Source of the DNA: Thelonectria olida
Taxonomy: Eukaryota > Ascomycota > Sordariomycetes > Hypocreales > Nectriaceae
DNA length: 64,000 nt
Assembly (NCBI GenBank): GCA_020736575.1
Contig: JAGPYM010000006.1
Span: 2,170,001 to 2,234,000 of the forward strand
Direction of reading: 5' to 3'
A program made the position numbers and the translations under genes. The notes below the pieces were generated by a model. The model made no database searches. It saw only the letters and a program-made list of their open reading frames with translations, and was not told the origin of the DNA. Positions 34,776-46,844 of the stretch are shown here, in pieces. Every line of letters starts with the position of its first letter. Position 1 is the stretch's first letter.

Positions 34776-36170
34776 ATGCATACGAAATGTTCCGTTTTCG
34801 CACCCATGGATGACCAGTTTCAAGCTTCAACAGCTGCCAGCCAGCTTATGGGATCGGTCCATCGACGACGCAAAAAGATGCAGAAAGTAGCAAGAAAGGC
34901 CAAGGTCATCTTTTCGGGCATTCAACCGACGGGCGTGCCGCACTTGGGCAATTATATCGGCGCGCTCCGGCAATGGGTGCAGCTTCAGCAGAGCGAGGAG
35001 CCTGAAACGAAGCTCATCTACTCCATTGTCGACCTTCACGCCATTACGATGCCGCAGCCGCCCGACCAACTGCGGAAGAGAAAGCGGGAGGCGATGGCGG
35101 CGTTGCTTGCGATTGGCATTGACCCAGAGAGAGCGACGCTCTTTTATCAATCCTCGGTTGGTCATGGTGGTCAGATCCCGATTCCATGTATCCATCTAAT
35201 TGATGTATAGGTCCCAGCCCATTCAGAACTCATGTGGATTCTCAGCTGCACCGCTTCTGTGGGATATCTCTCTAGAATGACCCAATGGAAAGCAAGTGGT
35301 ATCTCTCAACTGGCCGAATAAGACTATAAGCTGATCCGTTACCCCTTCTCTAGAGCAAGTTGGACGTCAAGGAAAGCTCCTCCTTTGAGGATCGAACTGT
35401 AGGTTCTCGCCTCAAGCTGGGGCTCTTCTCCTACCCGGTGCTCCAGGCGGCCGACATTCTTGTCCACAGGTGCTGATACCTACCTATACTCATATCTATG
35501 CTCATCCTCACACCTGGACTGACACTATCAGGGCAACCCACGTCCCTGTTGGCCACGACCAGCAACAACACATCGAGTTTGCTCGTGAATGCGCCACCAA
35601 CTTCAACTATGCCTACGGCTCTCACCTTGTGTACCCTGACGTTATCATTCGTGCGTTTCTCCACCTCTGTCGCCCGTGTCCTCTGTCTCACTTGCTGACT
35701 GACTGGCCGGCAAAGCTCCCGTCCGTCGCATCATGTCTCTGACTGAGCCGACATCCAAAATGTCAAAGTCGCACAAGTCTGAGAAATCACGCATCCTCAT
35801 CACGGACTCGCCGCAAGACATCAAAAAGAAGCTGGGCTCTGCATTGACTGACTCACTACCCGGTGTTTCCTATGACGTTGCCAACCGGCCGGGCATCTCA
35901 AATTTGCTAGATATCCTGTCTATTTTTGACGCCCGAGGGAGAACCCCTGAACAGTTGGCCAATGAGTACAGCGATATCGGCCCCAAACAGCTCAAGGGAA
36001 TGGTCACCGATGCTGTCGTCTCTGGCCTGCACGGCATTCGAGATCGTTATCTGGAGTTGCTAGATGCAGGTGACGCTCATCTCGACAAGATCGAGTCGGT
36101 AGGCGCCCAAAAGGCTCGAGAAAGTGCCGGGGACACAATGCAAATGGTCAAATCCGCCGTTGGCTTTTGA
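34776..36170 (+). CDS. MSW1: Mitochondrial tryptophanyl-tRNA synthetase
   Basis: A class I enzyme that charges mitochondrial tRNA-Trp with tryptophan. Five exons (34776-35156, 35211-35291, 35354-35469, 35532-35650, 35716-36170) join in phase to give up to 383 residues. The bacterial-type fold is clear: VIFSGIQPTGVPHLGNYIGA with the HIGH-like element, LIYSIVDLHAITMPQ, GHDQQQHIEFARE, and the KMSKS loop at about 247-251. The size and bacterial character point to the organelle enzyme rather than the cytosolic one. Intron 2 uses a GC donor (GCAAGT) instead of GT. No GT donor nearby keeps the frame. The start is uncertain: the in-frame ATG at 34848 would give a shorter, basic, acid-free N-terminus that looks more like a presequence. 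Confidence 0.93.
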
Positions 36171-36352
36171 ATAAAAGGACCAGGCAAAGCCGTTCATATG
36201 CCATTCCAACTACCCCTTTCAATTGTAAAATAAACACGGTAACAACAGGAGGCGAAACATAGATATATGAATCTGCACATCTTTGTAATATAGATGGATA
36301 GGGAGCGGATCCCATAGCCTGAATAGACTACGCACTACCCACCTTTCGATTT

Positions 36353-39300
36353 TCATGACGCGTATGCAAAGTTGGAGCCCCTGGCTGATAGCCAAAACTC
36401 TCGAACGATTTGGTTCGTCGTCCTAGCTCCCCTGAGACTATTTGCGCTCGTTAGTCTATGCTCAGGGCGAAACGTGCCATGGAACTAGTGTTGCACATAC
36501 CTGACAATCTTCTTGACGAACAGAGACTTCTCCTCTGGTGTCACTTTTACGCTAGGAAACGAGGGGTGGGATAGACCAGCCTCAAGCCAAGCCTTGGCCG
36601 AGGGATATCGGATGATGAGCTTCTTGAGGGGCTCCGAGAGTTTGTCTAGCTCACTCCGTGAAGCGTTTCCTCCCATATTTCTAGCCAAACTCTGCGCCAG
36701 CAAAGGTCCCAGGGTATTCATGGCTTGTACTATTCTTTCATCTAGGTCTGTCGTGCCACACTTGGCGTTGACAAAAACGGCCTTTCCTTGTTAGAAACAG
36801 AACCCTCGTGCATAGAAAGAACAGAAACTTACCCAAAATTCAGCTGCACTTGCCTTCGGTAAAGGCTCCTTGCCATCGAGAACCCGGAGAGTAAAAAGAA
36901 AGAAGAATTCAGTCGCGTCCTGAGGCTCCATGTGAAGGAGGATGACTGGACATTTGGACATCAGGCGGCTGACAAACTCGATTCCGTTCTGAGCGACTTC
37001 GGGGTCGGCTTCTGGGTCTATGTTCACACTTAGTTCCAGGCTAGTTATTAGCATCATGTATGGTTCAGGCTTACTGGGGAGTTGTTTGAGCAGGCCCACA
37101 ACCCAGAGAAGCAGGCCTTCGAGTATTCGATGCTGTCCTTGTAGCCCTTCGTGTTCTAGGGAGCTCACAAAAGAACACGCTGTGCTCATAAGGAGACCTA
37201 CTCGAGGCGTGCTCAAGGTTTGGTTGGTAAGGTACTGAGCGACATCATGGGGGGGTAACACGAAGGGCCCAGGCTCAGTCTCAGAGAAGCCGCTGCGCAA
37301 CACATTGCAGATGATTTCAACCACTTCGCCACTAGAGTTGAACGATCCTTGTACCTGCGCGATGATGGATACAATGGTTTCTTGGAGGTGTGCTAGTTGA
37401 GGATCGATCTTATCTGCTCCTGTGCGCTGACCCTCCAAGTTGACTGCCACTTCACTCGGGGCCTGGAGGCCTCTACCTGTGCTGGTCAAACATCTCAGAG
37501 CCTTCAGTGCAGTGTGCAAAGCGGGATGCTCATCTGGAGATGCATAGGAACAGCCAGATGCCACGAAACAGGGGATCGTGACCGCTTGCGGGGATTGCAA
37601 TAGCTCCAAGGACCGCTGAACATCAGTCTGGATAAACGAAAGAAGTCTGGCACACGCTGAATATCTCTCTGTTTGGTTCGGAATAGCCTGGACAAGTGAA
37701 GCGATACCGCCTAGGATCTTTTCGCTGGCACCACAGTCGAGCCGCTCTCCAACTGCCAGCTTCTGATACTCGTCTAGAAATGCCCCGACTTCGGGGTGCA
37801 GGTGATCCCTGCAGGAGGAACACAACCTGAAAATGGACTTGGAAGCAGCGGCGGTAAGGGGGTGCTCTCCCACGACGACGAAGAGCAGGTTGAGCGCTGG
37901 GGGGAGGTGAGACAGATTTCGTTCAAAGTACTCGGTATAGTGCTCGATGAGCGCGACGCATGTTTGACGCACTCGTGGAGGAATGGATTGCGCCCCAGAG
38001 CGCAGGACAGGGAATAGAGAAGATGTGAAAACCGACGCCAAGGCTTCATCGCAGCGGGCGTCTTCGCCGACGCAGTCAGCAAGACCGCCGAGACAGAACG
38101 CTGCTGCTTCGAGCTGCAGCCATGCGGAACTCGAGAGAGCCTTCAGGGTGAGGTCTGCAAAAGTCACGACGAGCTGGGGTCCTGACAAGGAATACACCGA
38201 CTGGAGAAGATCAATGACGTCCTTTCTTGCATCATGAAAACCGATGCGCTCATTAGAATCCCAGGAACCAAATTCTTCCAGGGGTGGGAAGACGACCTTT
38301 TGCCATGCATTGGACACTGCCTGTAGGACGAATGATAAAGCTTGGGGAACCCACGTAGTCGTGGAGCTTTCGTCGGAATACATGGCGTCTGTCATGGTCT
38401 CGGCAAACGTCGACCAAAACTCCAATGCAGGAACAAAAATCCTGTCCTCGGCTATGGCGTACCCATCCGCAGCAACAAGTCCACAGAGCTTGGATAACAA
38501 ATTTCGACTTCGCTCATCGCTCGCCTGCATCAGCTTCTCGACTCTAGCGTCACCAAACGCGAGAAGGAGTTGCCCTAGACGCGTTGAGTCGAAGTCGAAG
38601 TCTCCCTGAACTAAAGCCTCGTATCGACTACGGAACCAAGGGTCATCGAAAAGTTCGCAGAGGCTTTGGACGTGGGATTCGGTAAGAAAGATGGAGCAGT
38701 TAGACAGCAGATCTATCATGAGCTCAACGGAGGCATCGTACAGCTCGTCTACCGTCAAAGAGCCAATAACAGCAGTGACGAGCGGACTAAGAGGTTGAAT
38801 GAGTCTAGTATCTCGGGACGATGCTCGCTGTGCAAACCATACCCATGACTGCGGAGCACATTAGTCACTCATAAACACAACCAAGAGCGAGTGTTGACGA
38901 ACCTGAAGACACTTGATGGATTCTTCGTGGGTAGCCTGGGAAGTCAAGTGAGGCGTCATGCCACGGGACATGAGAGCGACAGCGTCTGGCATATTCTCTA
39001 GAATAGCATCATAGAGACCCATGCTGTTGCCGAGTTAGTCAAATTGACGACGACGATTCTTGACATGACTGACTTGTTCGCGGAATTCAAGTCAAATTTC
39101 GCAATATCTTCTAGAACGTTGCTTAGAACCCAGAGAATGGCTTGAACCTGGGCGGGATTGAGACGTTCAATGACAGAGTTGGAGTCCGGGGCCTCATTCA
39201 GCCTGGTAGAACTACAAGGCTGTCCAGATATCAGACAAACGGAGAGATGGTGGATGAATCGACGCCAAAGACGATGGAAATGAAGAAAAAAGGTTCCCAG

Positions 39301-39697
39301 TGCAGAAGAAAGCTTCCTAATAACTAGGGGACCATTTGCCTGGTGTAGTGCCTCTAGGTACCATCCAATGAGGCTCTGCAGAAGTTCGTCTGCATCGTCA
39401 GTTGAGAGAGAAGAGCTATGAACGAGACGTAGTTAGGTGATAAAGTCGTCGAAAGTAACACAAAGATGGATAGTGGTAGACATACCTCTCGTTGTTGAGC
39501 TTGATAATGATGGTGAGGGCACCAAAGAACTTGACCTTGTCATCTGGGCGGCTGAGAAGGTCTCGAGCCATTGCCCACGCCTGAGGAGAGCTCTGCAGCT
39601 GAGATAGGGTCGCTTGTATCCTAGAGATGACTTCTGGGGTGTTTGGTCGATACAAGGAGAGGATGAGCTGGACACAAGTCAGCTCAAGATGGGCCAT
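36353..39697 (-). CDS. Importin-beta family karyopherin, importin-13/Kap122-like
   Basis: Karyopherins of this group carry cargo through nuclear pores under Ran control. Six exons join in phase to give 1018 residues: 39486-39697, 39074-39415, 38903-39023, 36833-38848, 36501-36781, 36353-36437. The N-terminus has the short helical repeat of the family, with LILSLYRPNTPEVISRIQAT and KVKFFGALTIIIKLNNE, matching the importin-beta N-terminal domain that binds Ran-GTP. The long middle exon is wholly helical HEAT-type sequence (for example LQLEAAAFCLGGLADCVGED). The C-terminus holds LSEPLKKLIIRYPSAKAWLE. I read it as importin-13/Kap122 rather than Mtr10/transportin-SR from length and N-terminal wording, but that subgroup is less sure than the family. 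Confidence 0.86.
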
Positions 39698-41583
39698 TTT
39701 GGATCAGGGATATTTGAAGAGGGCCTCTCTAAAAAGTCCCGGTGTGAAGAACTAACGGCTTCAACCTCGGGTATGGTTGTGGGAACAGGAATTTCATTCA
39801 TCTTGGCGCTTGTGCACTTTCGTTCACTTCCTCGCGCGAAAAGTGAGTTGGGAGTGCTTGAGACGGGAAAACAGGTAGGCGAGGGTTCGGTAGGCGGATC
39901 GGACGACAGCTGGAGCTCTAGGACGGCTCGAAATGCGTCTATCAGGACTTGATGTGCGAGAAAATAGGAGGTGAGTCGTATTTAATGTCGATACTGATGC
40001 TCTTGACGTGCTTCGGGTGCGTCGAGAATTCTTGGTTGCGCCTCTATTTGGGTTGGTTGTGGCAGCCGAGTGAAGAAATTACATTTGAAGAGACAGGTGC
40101 GGCGAGAGTTCCAGCGTAGTGAATGGGCCTCGAAATGTTGTGATGCCAACAAGAGGGAAGAGAGAAAGCAAACGAGGCTTTTGTGGTTGGTTTTACATGA
40201 GAACAGATGGAATAGTTGCACGTCGAAGAAGCGAGAGGCTCGAGTGGTGGGAGGAGCTTGCCATAGCCTTCACACTGGCTGGTGGGGTACACCTCAGCTC
40301 CCTACTAGCAAAGTGTCAGGTGCACTGGTCTGGGCTTGTTTCGTTTGCTTGGTGATTGATTCACGCAAGTCCCATTAGCCTGCGCGCAGCGAACGAAGCT
40401 GCCTGTGGTGATCGCTATCAGGCATTTTGAAAGAAATAAACAATTGGATAAAGGTTTCCAAGCAAGAGATTGGCTTAGAACCGCGTTCTGGTGCTTCATG
40501 GGTGCTCGGTTAGCAGCAGCCTCGAATTGGAACCGAATCCTGGCGGGAGATTTGGGGGTGGAGCGCTAGGACTCGAAGGTACCTAGACCTAGGTCGGGCA
40601 GTACCGCAGTCTGCGGGAGGAATACTCTCAAGGCATTTAGGAAACACTAAGATATGGCAGTATCTGCGGGGCCATCACAGGTCGCGCATAGGTCATGCCA
40701 CTGTACAACCATTCGAGCAAAACAAGAAGAAAAAAAGGTCCCTTGGAGTTAGAGTCCATTCACAGACCAAGTTCGAATAGGGCAACTCAACAAGAGGTTG
40801 GCTTCTAAAAGACCCAAAAACAAGATAGCGCAGGTCCTTTGTTCATGACTGTGCAGTAGAAGTCGGCCGTTTCTGAAGGAGTGACTTGGCTACCCTACCG
40901 CCTATTAACTACCTACCTACCTAACTGGTCTGGGGATCGATCCATGATTATGAGCTCTGTCGCCACTCGTCTCCATCTAAGGTGCTCGTGAGTGAGGGTC
41001 TCGTGAAGGTCTCGTGCGGCTTGGAACATCTTGACGTGTGAAGTTGAACAAGAACTAACTAACTACTCTGCTAGAGGTAACCCGTATTGAAAATTGAGTA
41101 TCATAATCCAGCATCTTCATGGCTTGTCCACTTTGTGCCTGCCGTTTTTACTCTCCAAGGCATCAAATCTCTTCTTCCTCCATCATGACACCTTCCCCTC
41201 CAAAAAAAGCTCCCCACTTTCGTCTCTCCTCCCCCCCCAATTTACCTGACCTACCTACCTAGAGCTTGCATTCCCCGCGCCCTCTCATCTCCTTGATTCT
41301 CCAGCGTCATCGCCAGCTCCCGTCCTCGCCGCCAATAGCCCAAGGAGAGAACTGTTCCATCCGGCTTCTCCTTGTCCGTCTTCGTGATCTCTCAACGCCC
41401 TCCTCCCCTGCTTTTTTTCCAGTGACGCAGTAGCAGCGCTCTACATTGCCCCGCCATCCCTCACCTTAGGTACTCCCTCCCTCGTTCGCCTACCTGCACC
41501 ACCACCTACGTTAACCATCCATAACATCTCAGCCACATCTACTCTGAGACTCGTCGACTGCGTGCGCTGGATTCCAGTAGTCT
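39698..41583. other. Divergent 1.9 kb region between the karyopherin and AMPP genes
   Basis: This region holds two promoters. It contains ACCT tetranucleotide runs at 40910-40922 and 41251-41262, and a CT-rich leader from about 41150 to the AMPP start. No convincing gene is seen. Confidence 0.55.
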
Positions 41584-43764
41584 ATGCTCCTCCAGACTAC
41601 AACAAGGTTGCTCCGTCTTGCAACACCAAGGCCACCGTTGTCTACGAGAACAAGCTCTTCCACACGTCGTCTACTGTCATCTGCCACCATGGAAAAGGTC
41701 AACACTTCTTCCAGGCTCGCCCGCCTAAGGACCTTGATGAAAGATCGCAATGTCCAAGTCTATGGTGAGCTTTCCCTCATGCAAGAGCTCTCCTCGGCTT
41801 CCCTCCTTCAGCCCCGTGACATGACTGACCATGTATGGCCATGGAACAGTAATCCCTTCTGAGGACAGCCACTCGTCCGAATATATAGCAGACTGCGACG
41901 CTAGGCGGGAGTACATCTCCGGGTTCACAGGGTCCGCTGGCTGTGCTGTTGTCACCCTGCAGTCTGCTGCCCTTGCCACGGATGGCCGCTACTTCAACCA
42001 AGCTGCTTCTCAGCTTGATGAGAACTGGTCTTTGCTTAAACAAGGTCTCCAAGATGTTCCCACCTGGCAGGAGTGGTCTGCTGAGCAGTCTGCCGGTGGG
42101 AAGAAGGTTGCCGTCGACCCCTCGCTCATCTCGGGCTCTACAGCCAAGAGCCTCCTGGATAAGATCCTCAAGTGTGGCGGCGCGGACTTGGTACCCATCC
42201 AAGAGAACTTGGTTGACCTCGTCTGGGAAAATAACCGCCCAGCCCGCCCGAGCCAGCCCGTCTCTATCCAACCCGACAAACTTGCTGGTGAAACTGTCCA
42301 AAACAAGCTCACAAAGCTTCGCCAGGAGCTCGAAAAGAAGCACTCTCAAGGGTTTGTCGTCTCCATGCTTGATGAGATTGCCTGGCTCTTCAATCTGCGA
42401 GGCAGTGATATTCCATTCAACCCTGTCTTCTTCTCTTACGCCATCGTCACTCCAACTTCTGCCACCGTCTACATTGATGACTCCAAATTGGACGACAACT
42501 GTCGCTCCCATCTCCGGTCCAACAACGTCGCCATCAAGCCTTATGGCGCCATCTTGGATGATGCCCGGGATCTTCACGCTACGGTCAGTAAGCGGATCGC
42601 ATCTGAGAGCGCTGCTCGAGGAAGCTTCCTTATTTCTTCCAAGGGGTCTTGGGCTCTTCAGACTGCTCTCGGAGGCTGGTCCATGGTCGACGAGATTCGA
42701 AGCCCCATTGGCGATGCGAAGGCCATCAAGACGGAAGCAGAGGTTGTAGGAATGCGTTCTTGCCACGTACGGGATGGCGCTGCTTTGATTGAGTATTTCG
42801 CTTGGCTCGAGGACCAGCTCGTGGTCAAGCAGAAGAAGTTGGACGAGGTCGAGGCATCTGACAAGCTCGAGGAGCTACGTTCTGTCAAGGACGACTTTGT
42901 AGGCCTTTCATTCCCAACCATTTCCTCCACTGGCGCAAAGTAAGTCATTAATCCCAGGTGGTTCCTTGATAAGTGAGCATCTCTACAGCTGCAAATCCAT
43001 ACTGACGAGGCTCTGCTTTCAGTGCCGCCATAATTCATTACGGCCCGGAAAGGGGAAATTGCGCTACCATCGACCCAAATGCCATCTATCTATGCGATTC
43101 TGGTGCCCAATACCGTGATGGGACAACAGATACCACACGAACACTCCACTTTGGAACACCTACTGACGTGGAGAGGGAGGCGTACACGCTTGTTTTAAAG
43201 GGACACATTGGTCTTGATTTGGCCGTCTTTCCCAAGGGCACAACTGGATTTGCACTTGACTCTCTAGCTCGACAGCATCTATGGGTAAGCACAACTGGAG
43301 ATCGAGAAAGACATCGGCGCTAATCTAGGGGTCAGCAAAATGGACTGGATTACAGACACGGCACCGGACACGGCATCGGATCGTTCTTAAACGTTCACGA
43401 GGGCCCAATTGGCATCGGAACCCGTGTCCAGTTCGCTGAGGTGGCCCTGGCCCCTGGAAACGTGATATCTAACGAGCCCGGGTACTACGAAGATGGCAAG
43501 TTCGGCATTCGAATTGAAAACGTCATCATTGTAAAGGAGGTCAAGACGAAGCACTCCTTTGGAGATAAGCCCTTCCTCGGATTTGAGCACGTCACTATGG
43601 TCCCGTACTGCCGCAAGCTCATCGATGTGAGCCTACTTACCGAGATTGAAAAGGCATGGCTCAACTCCTACCATGCTGAAGTATTGGAAAAGACGCAAGG
43701 TTTCTTCGAGAACGATGACCTGACGACGGCCTGGCTCAAGAGGGAGACAGCAGCCATTGAGTGA
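41584..43764 (+). CDS. ampp: Xaa-Pro aminopeptidase P (AMPP)
   Basis: A dimanganese M24 peptidase that removes an N-terminal residue in front of proline. Four exons (41584-41764, 41850-42939, 43023-43284, 43336-43764) join in phase. From the first in-frame ATG the protein has 653 residues. From ATG 41689 it has 618, the usual AMPP length. The metal ligands are all present: both Asp in [16 protein letters not shown], His in [10 protein letters not shown], Glu in [10 protein letters not shown] and Glu in [10 protein letters not shown]. Two creatinase-like N-terminal domains precede the catalytic one. The extra 35 residues are rich in Arg, Leu, Ser and Thr with no acid ([18 protein letters not shown]), a good mitochondrial presequence. 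The second ATG lies in a near-perfect GCCACCATGG context. Two isoforms are therefore likely. Confidence 0.95.
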
Positions 43765-44157
43765 TGGGCGACTATACCGTGAGTAGCTTGTAGACAACAG
43801 AAGTTGGATAAGAGAAGACTTGGTTGGAGGATTCGCCGCAGATTTCCTTCTCTCTTCGTTTCAGTCTAAATGCTATGATTTCGGGGCAACTTTGTATGAA
43901 GAGAGGGATATGAGAGTGGCACTTGTCATTTCGTATATCAAACTACCTACGAACCTAGCCAAAATTGACAATCAAGAAAGTGGGCTCTTACTAAACGTTG
44001 GTCCGAGAAACCCTTCAGTTGAGTTCATTCGCCTGAAATATTTGACGTACCATTGCTATGTGTTGAGACAATCTGGAAGTTGGTGATAATTCATATGTAC
44101 ACAACTACTTGCGTACTGACGATGAACTTTTAATGATACCAAAGGATGTAAGAAGCT
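43765..44157. other. Convergent 3' flanks of AMPP and the FUN14-domain gene
   Basis: About 390 bp between convergent stops. Nothing recognised. Confidence 0.5.
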
Positions 44158-44720
44158 TTAGATTCGCATGACGGTGGCCAAAAGGAAGGTTGCGAGGAAT
44201 GACGCCGTGAACCATGGCTTTCCCTTAGTCTTTTCCCATAATTCATTCCCATCCAAGTACTTTTGGACACCCAGCATGCGGGGGACATCCACACCAGAGC
44301 GTGAGGCAATCTACATGATGGTGGTCAGACGTTGATGACACGACATGAAATATGAAGAGTCTTACATGGAGACAGAGGCCAACCAAGCCACTAAGAAAGG
44401 CGAGTGTCCGAGAAAAGAGCGTCACCACAAGACCAACCCCAAATCCTAGAAAGACCACAAGGATGATGTCAGCAATGGATCACAGGCCGACGGAGGGGCA
44501 ACGAACCGGCAACGCTGCCACTGGAAATTTGAGCGACAGTTTCTGGGGACAAGTCCAAAGTAGGTGATCGACGATGCCGAGGAGGGGGGGAAGCTGCCAA
44601 CGAGGGAGCGTCGCATCGAATTGCGCGGCGGTTGGCGAGAAGGCTTCCGGCACATGCAGCAGGGCCAATGCCGGCCGCAACTGCTCGGAAGGTAGCTCGA
44701 GAGGCGAAGATGCGGTTCAT
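44158..44720 (-). CDS. FUN14-domain mitochondrial membrane protein
   Basis: Three exons (44507-44720, 44366-44445, 44158-44310) join in phase to give 148 residues. The N-terminal half is rich in Arg and Ala (MNRIFASRATFRAVAAGIG) and looks like mitochondrial targeting sequence. The FUN14 signature follows: glycine-rich GSVAGFGVGLVVTLFSRTLA, then FLSGLVGLCLHIASRSGVDV. A last hydrophobic helix near the C-terminus (FTASFLATFLLATVMRI) completes a small membrane protein. In animals FUNDC1 is a mitophagy receptor. I see no obvious LC3/Atg8 motif at the N-terminus here, so that role should not be assumed. Fungal homologues are little studied. It is convergent with AMPP. Confidence 0.83.
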
Positions 44721-45486
44721 TATTTCCAGTATTTCTGTTCCCTAGTCAACCAGGACTGTGCTTGAGAGTCAATTGGCCTAGAAACTAACGCAAAGATGAA
44801 GATTGGTTCACGAAATTAAAACAAGTAGTCCGATGGGTGGAGAGCGAGAGGAGGGGAGCTTGTGTTGAGGAATATGGCATGTCCCTGGCGGATCGGGACC
44901 AATTACGTCAGAGACGGATGGTCGGAAAGCCGATGCAAGCCAAAGACCCAGACGGGACCTGACATGCCAACCAATGAACAGAGAGTATTACTACATAAGG
45001 AGAATAATGAGGTTGGGGGTTGAGATACTGCGAGAACATGTATGGCCACGTTGGCGCCCTGGCCGATATTTATTGGATTGGCAGTTTGCCTTCCTCATGG
45101 TCGTGTCTAAGGGGTTGTGCTGAAACTTTGGGACGGACCGAAGCAGTTGAAGATCAAATGCAGAAGTGCCTCTTGAGCTATGATTGGAGCATGCAAAGTA
45201 ATTATACCAGTGAAAGGCTGGGAAGCAACTTCAGCCCGTCACACAAAGACTCCAAACGTAAGAGACCAAGCTCTCGGCTTTGTATTATCACTGATACGCA
45301 GTAGCAGTACCAGATAAGCAATGTTCATGAAAAAAAACAGGGTTTCACAGTTGTTGCGACAAAAGGCGCAGACCAATAAATCCCACACCAAACCACCTAG
45401 AGGTATAAATCCTTGGAGACGCCCCAAACGCCGATCGAATATTCCCATCATGTTCCCATTTTTCCTTTTCGCATCAAGTTCCATCA
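44721..45486. other. Spacer between the FUN14-domain gene and cenH3
   Basis: About 770 bp with the promoter of the FUN14-domain gene and the 3' flank of cenH3, both on the minus strand. No gene supported. Confidence 0.5.
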
Positions 45487-46065
45487 TCAGCCCAGTCCTC
45501 CCCAGATCCCGCGTATCCGTCTCGCCAACTGAATATCCTTTTGCATAATGGTTACTCGCTTGGCGTGGATTGCGCAGAGATTGGTGTCCTCGAACAGGTG
45601 GACCATGAAGGCCTCGGCAGCTTCTTGGAGAGCTTGAATGGCTTGGCTCTGCCAACGCAGCCCTTCTCCTTGAGGCCGCACTGTTAGGGCGATCTCCCGG
45701 ACCTAATTCAACAGGTTAACTTTTTGTTCATTCGAGGGCCCATGAGGCTCGATGGATGCGGATCGGCTAACAAGACGAGCGAAGGGAAGCTTCAGCAACA
45801 ACAGCTTGGTGTGGCCTTGGTAGGCGCGAATTTCTCGGAGGGCGACAGTGCCAGGGCGGTAACGTCGCTTCGCTCGAACAGGAACTGGGTCGCCAGCTGG
45901 AGATAGAAGTTAGTCTATGTTGTCTCCGGGGAAGCATGCGCCTGAATCCGAGTGCGACCGGACGTCGTGCATCGCAGAGCGCGGACAGTGGAGGGGTGTC
46001 GCAAAGGCCGTACCTTGAACGTCACTGGCGCGAGACTTGCGAGATGCATTCGATATTCGTGCCAT
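45487..46065 (-). CDS. cenH3: Centromeric histone H3 variant CENP-A (CenH3/Cse4)
   Basis: CENP-A replaces histone H3 in centromeric nucleosomes and founds the kinetochore. Three exons (46014-46065, 45772-45896, 45487-45702) join in phase to give 130 residues. The histone fold reads [56 protein letters not shown] and [20 protein letters not shown]. It differs from canonical H3 in the ways that mark CENP-A: a lengthened loop 1 ([12 protein letters not shown] in place of the shorter H3 loop), LLLLKLPF in helix 1, and the tail [11 protein letters not shown]. The N-terminal tail is only about 30 residues and lacks the H3 ARTKQT start. The start is the first in-frame ATG ([11 protein letters not shown]). 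An extra upstream exon cannot be fully excluded. It diverges from the derlin gene. Confidence 0.95.
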
Positions 46066-46844
46066 GGCGGGCTTGCTTGATGGCGCAGTCGAGGCCGAGA
46101 TGTCGAGTTAACGAGAAATCTCCTCTTGAAGCTCGTAACAGACGAACCTGTGCGATGAGGAATGTATAGGAAATGTGTGTCGGAAGAACAAAGCGGCGGA
46201 GGTGGAACTGCCTCATTAAAGAGTTGCGCGTGAACGCGGAAAGCACGCGCTTTCATTTCAACTAGGTAATTAAGCACCCAGCCCCGCGATTTTCTTGACT
46301 ACTGTAGAGCTTAAGCCACACGCAGGGGTCAATTTCCCAGCCACACAAAACCCAATCAAAACCCTTCGGAGCTACGTACCCACACTATTTTCAATTCGTA
46401 CACACTGCGAGCAGGGCCCAAGGCGAGTGCAAACGCGGGCCGGGGATTTAAAGAACCTGGAAGGTGGAGGCGCTGAATTGGCCAACTGAACAGTCAACGT
46501 CAGCGCCGCTGTGCCAGCTCTTGCAGTGGAAATGGTGGAAAGGCCACATCGCAATGAGTCGCACTAAGGCCAGGGAGGATAAGTCATCGGGTAGGTGCCG
46601 TCTCTCCGTTCAAGTGCCTTTGTTCGATATCTTACCTTAACAAATAAACGTACTCACTCTCTCGCCTCACCCAACGCTCAACCTACCTACCTGGGTAATT
46701 GAACAATTCTAGTATTTCCGCCATTTTCTGTCTTGGTCTCCATCTCCCAAATCAACATTTCTTCGTTTTCTTTCTTCTCGCATCCAATACCTAAATCGCT
46801 TCTCGACCTCCGCTATTCGGACCCCTCCATTCTACGTCGCTTCA
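46066..46844. promoter_or_regulatory. Divergent cenH3/derlin promoter region
   Basis: About 780 bp between divergent starts. An ACCTACCTACCT run lies at 46681-46692. No gene is supported. Confidence 0.45.

Noticed and set aside
41777..42766. 329-residue open frame antisense to AMPP
   Set aside because: It is a shadow of the strongly C-ending codon use of the AMPP exon and has no recognisable domain.
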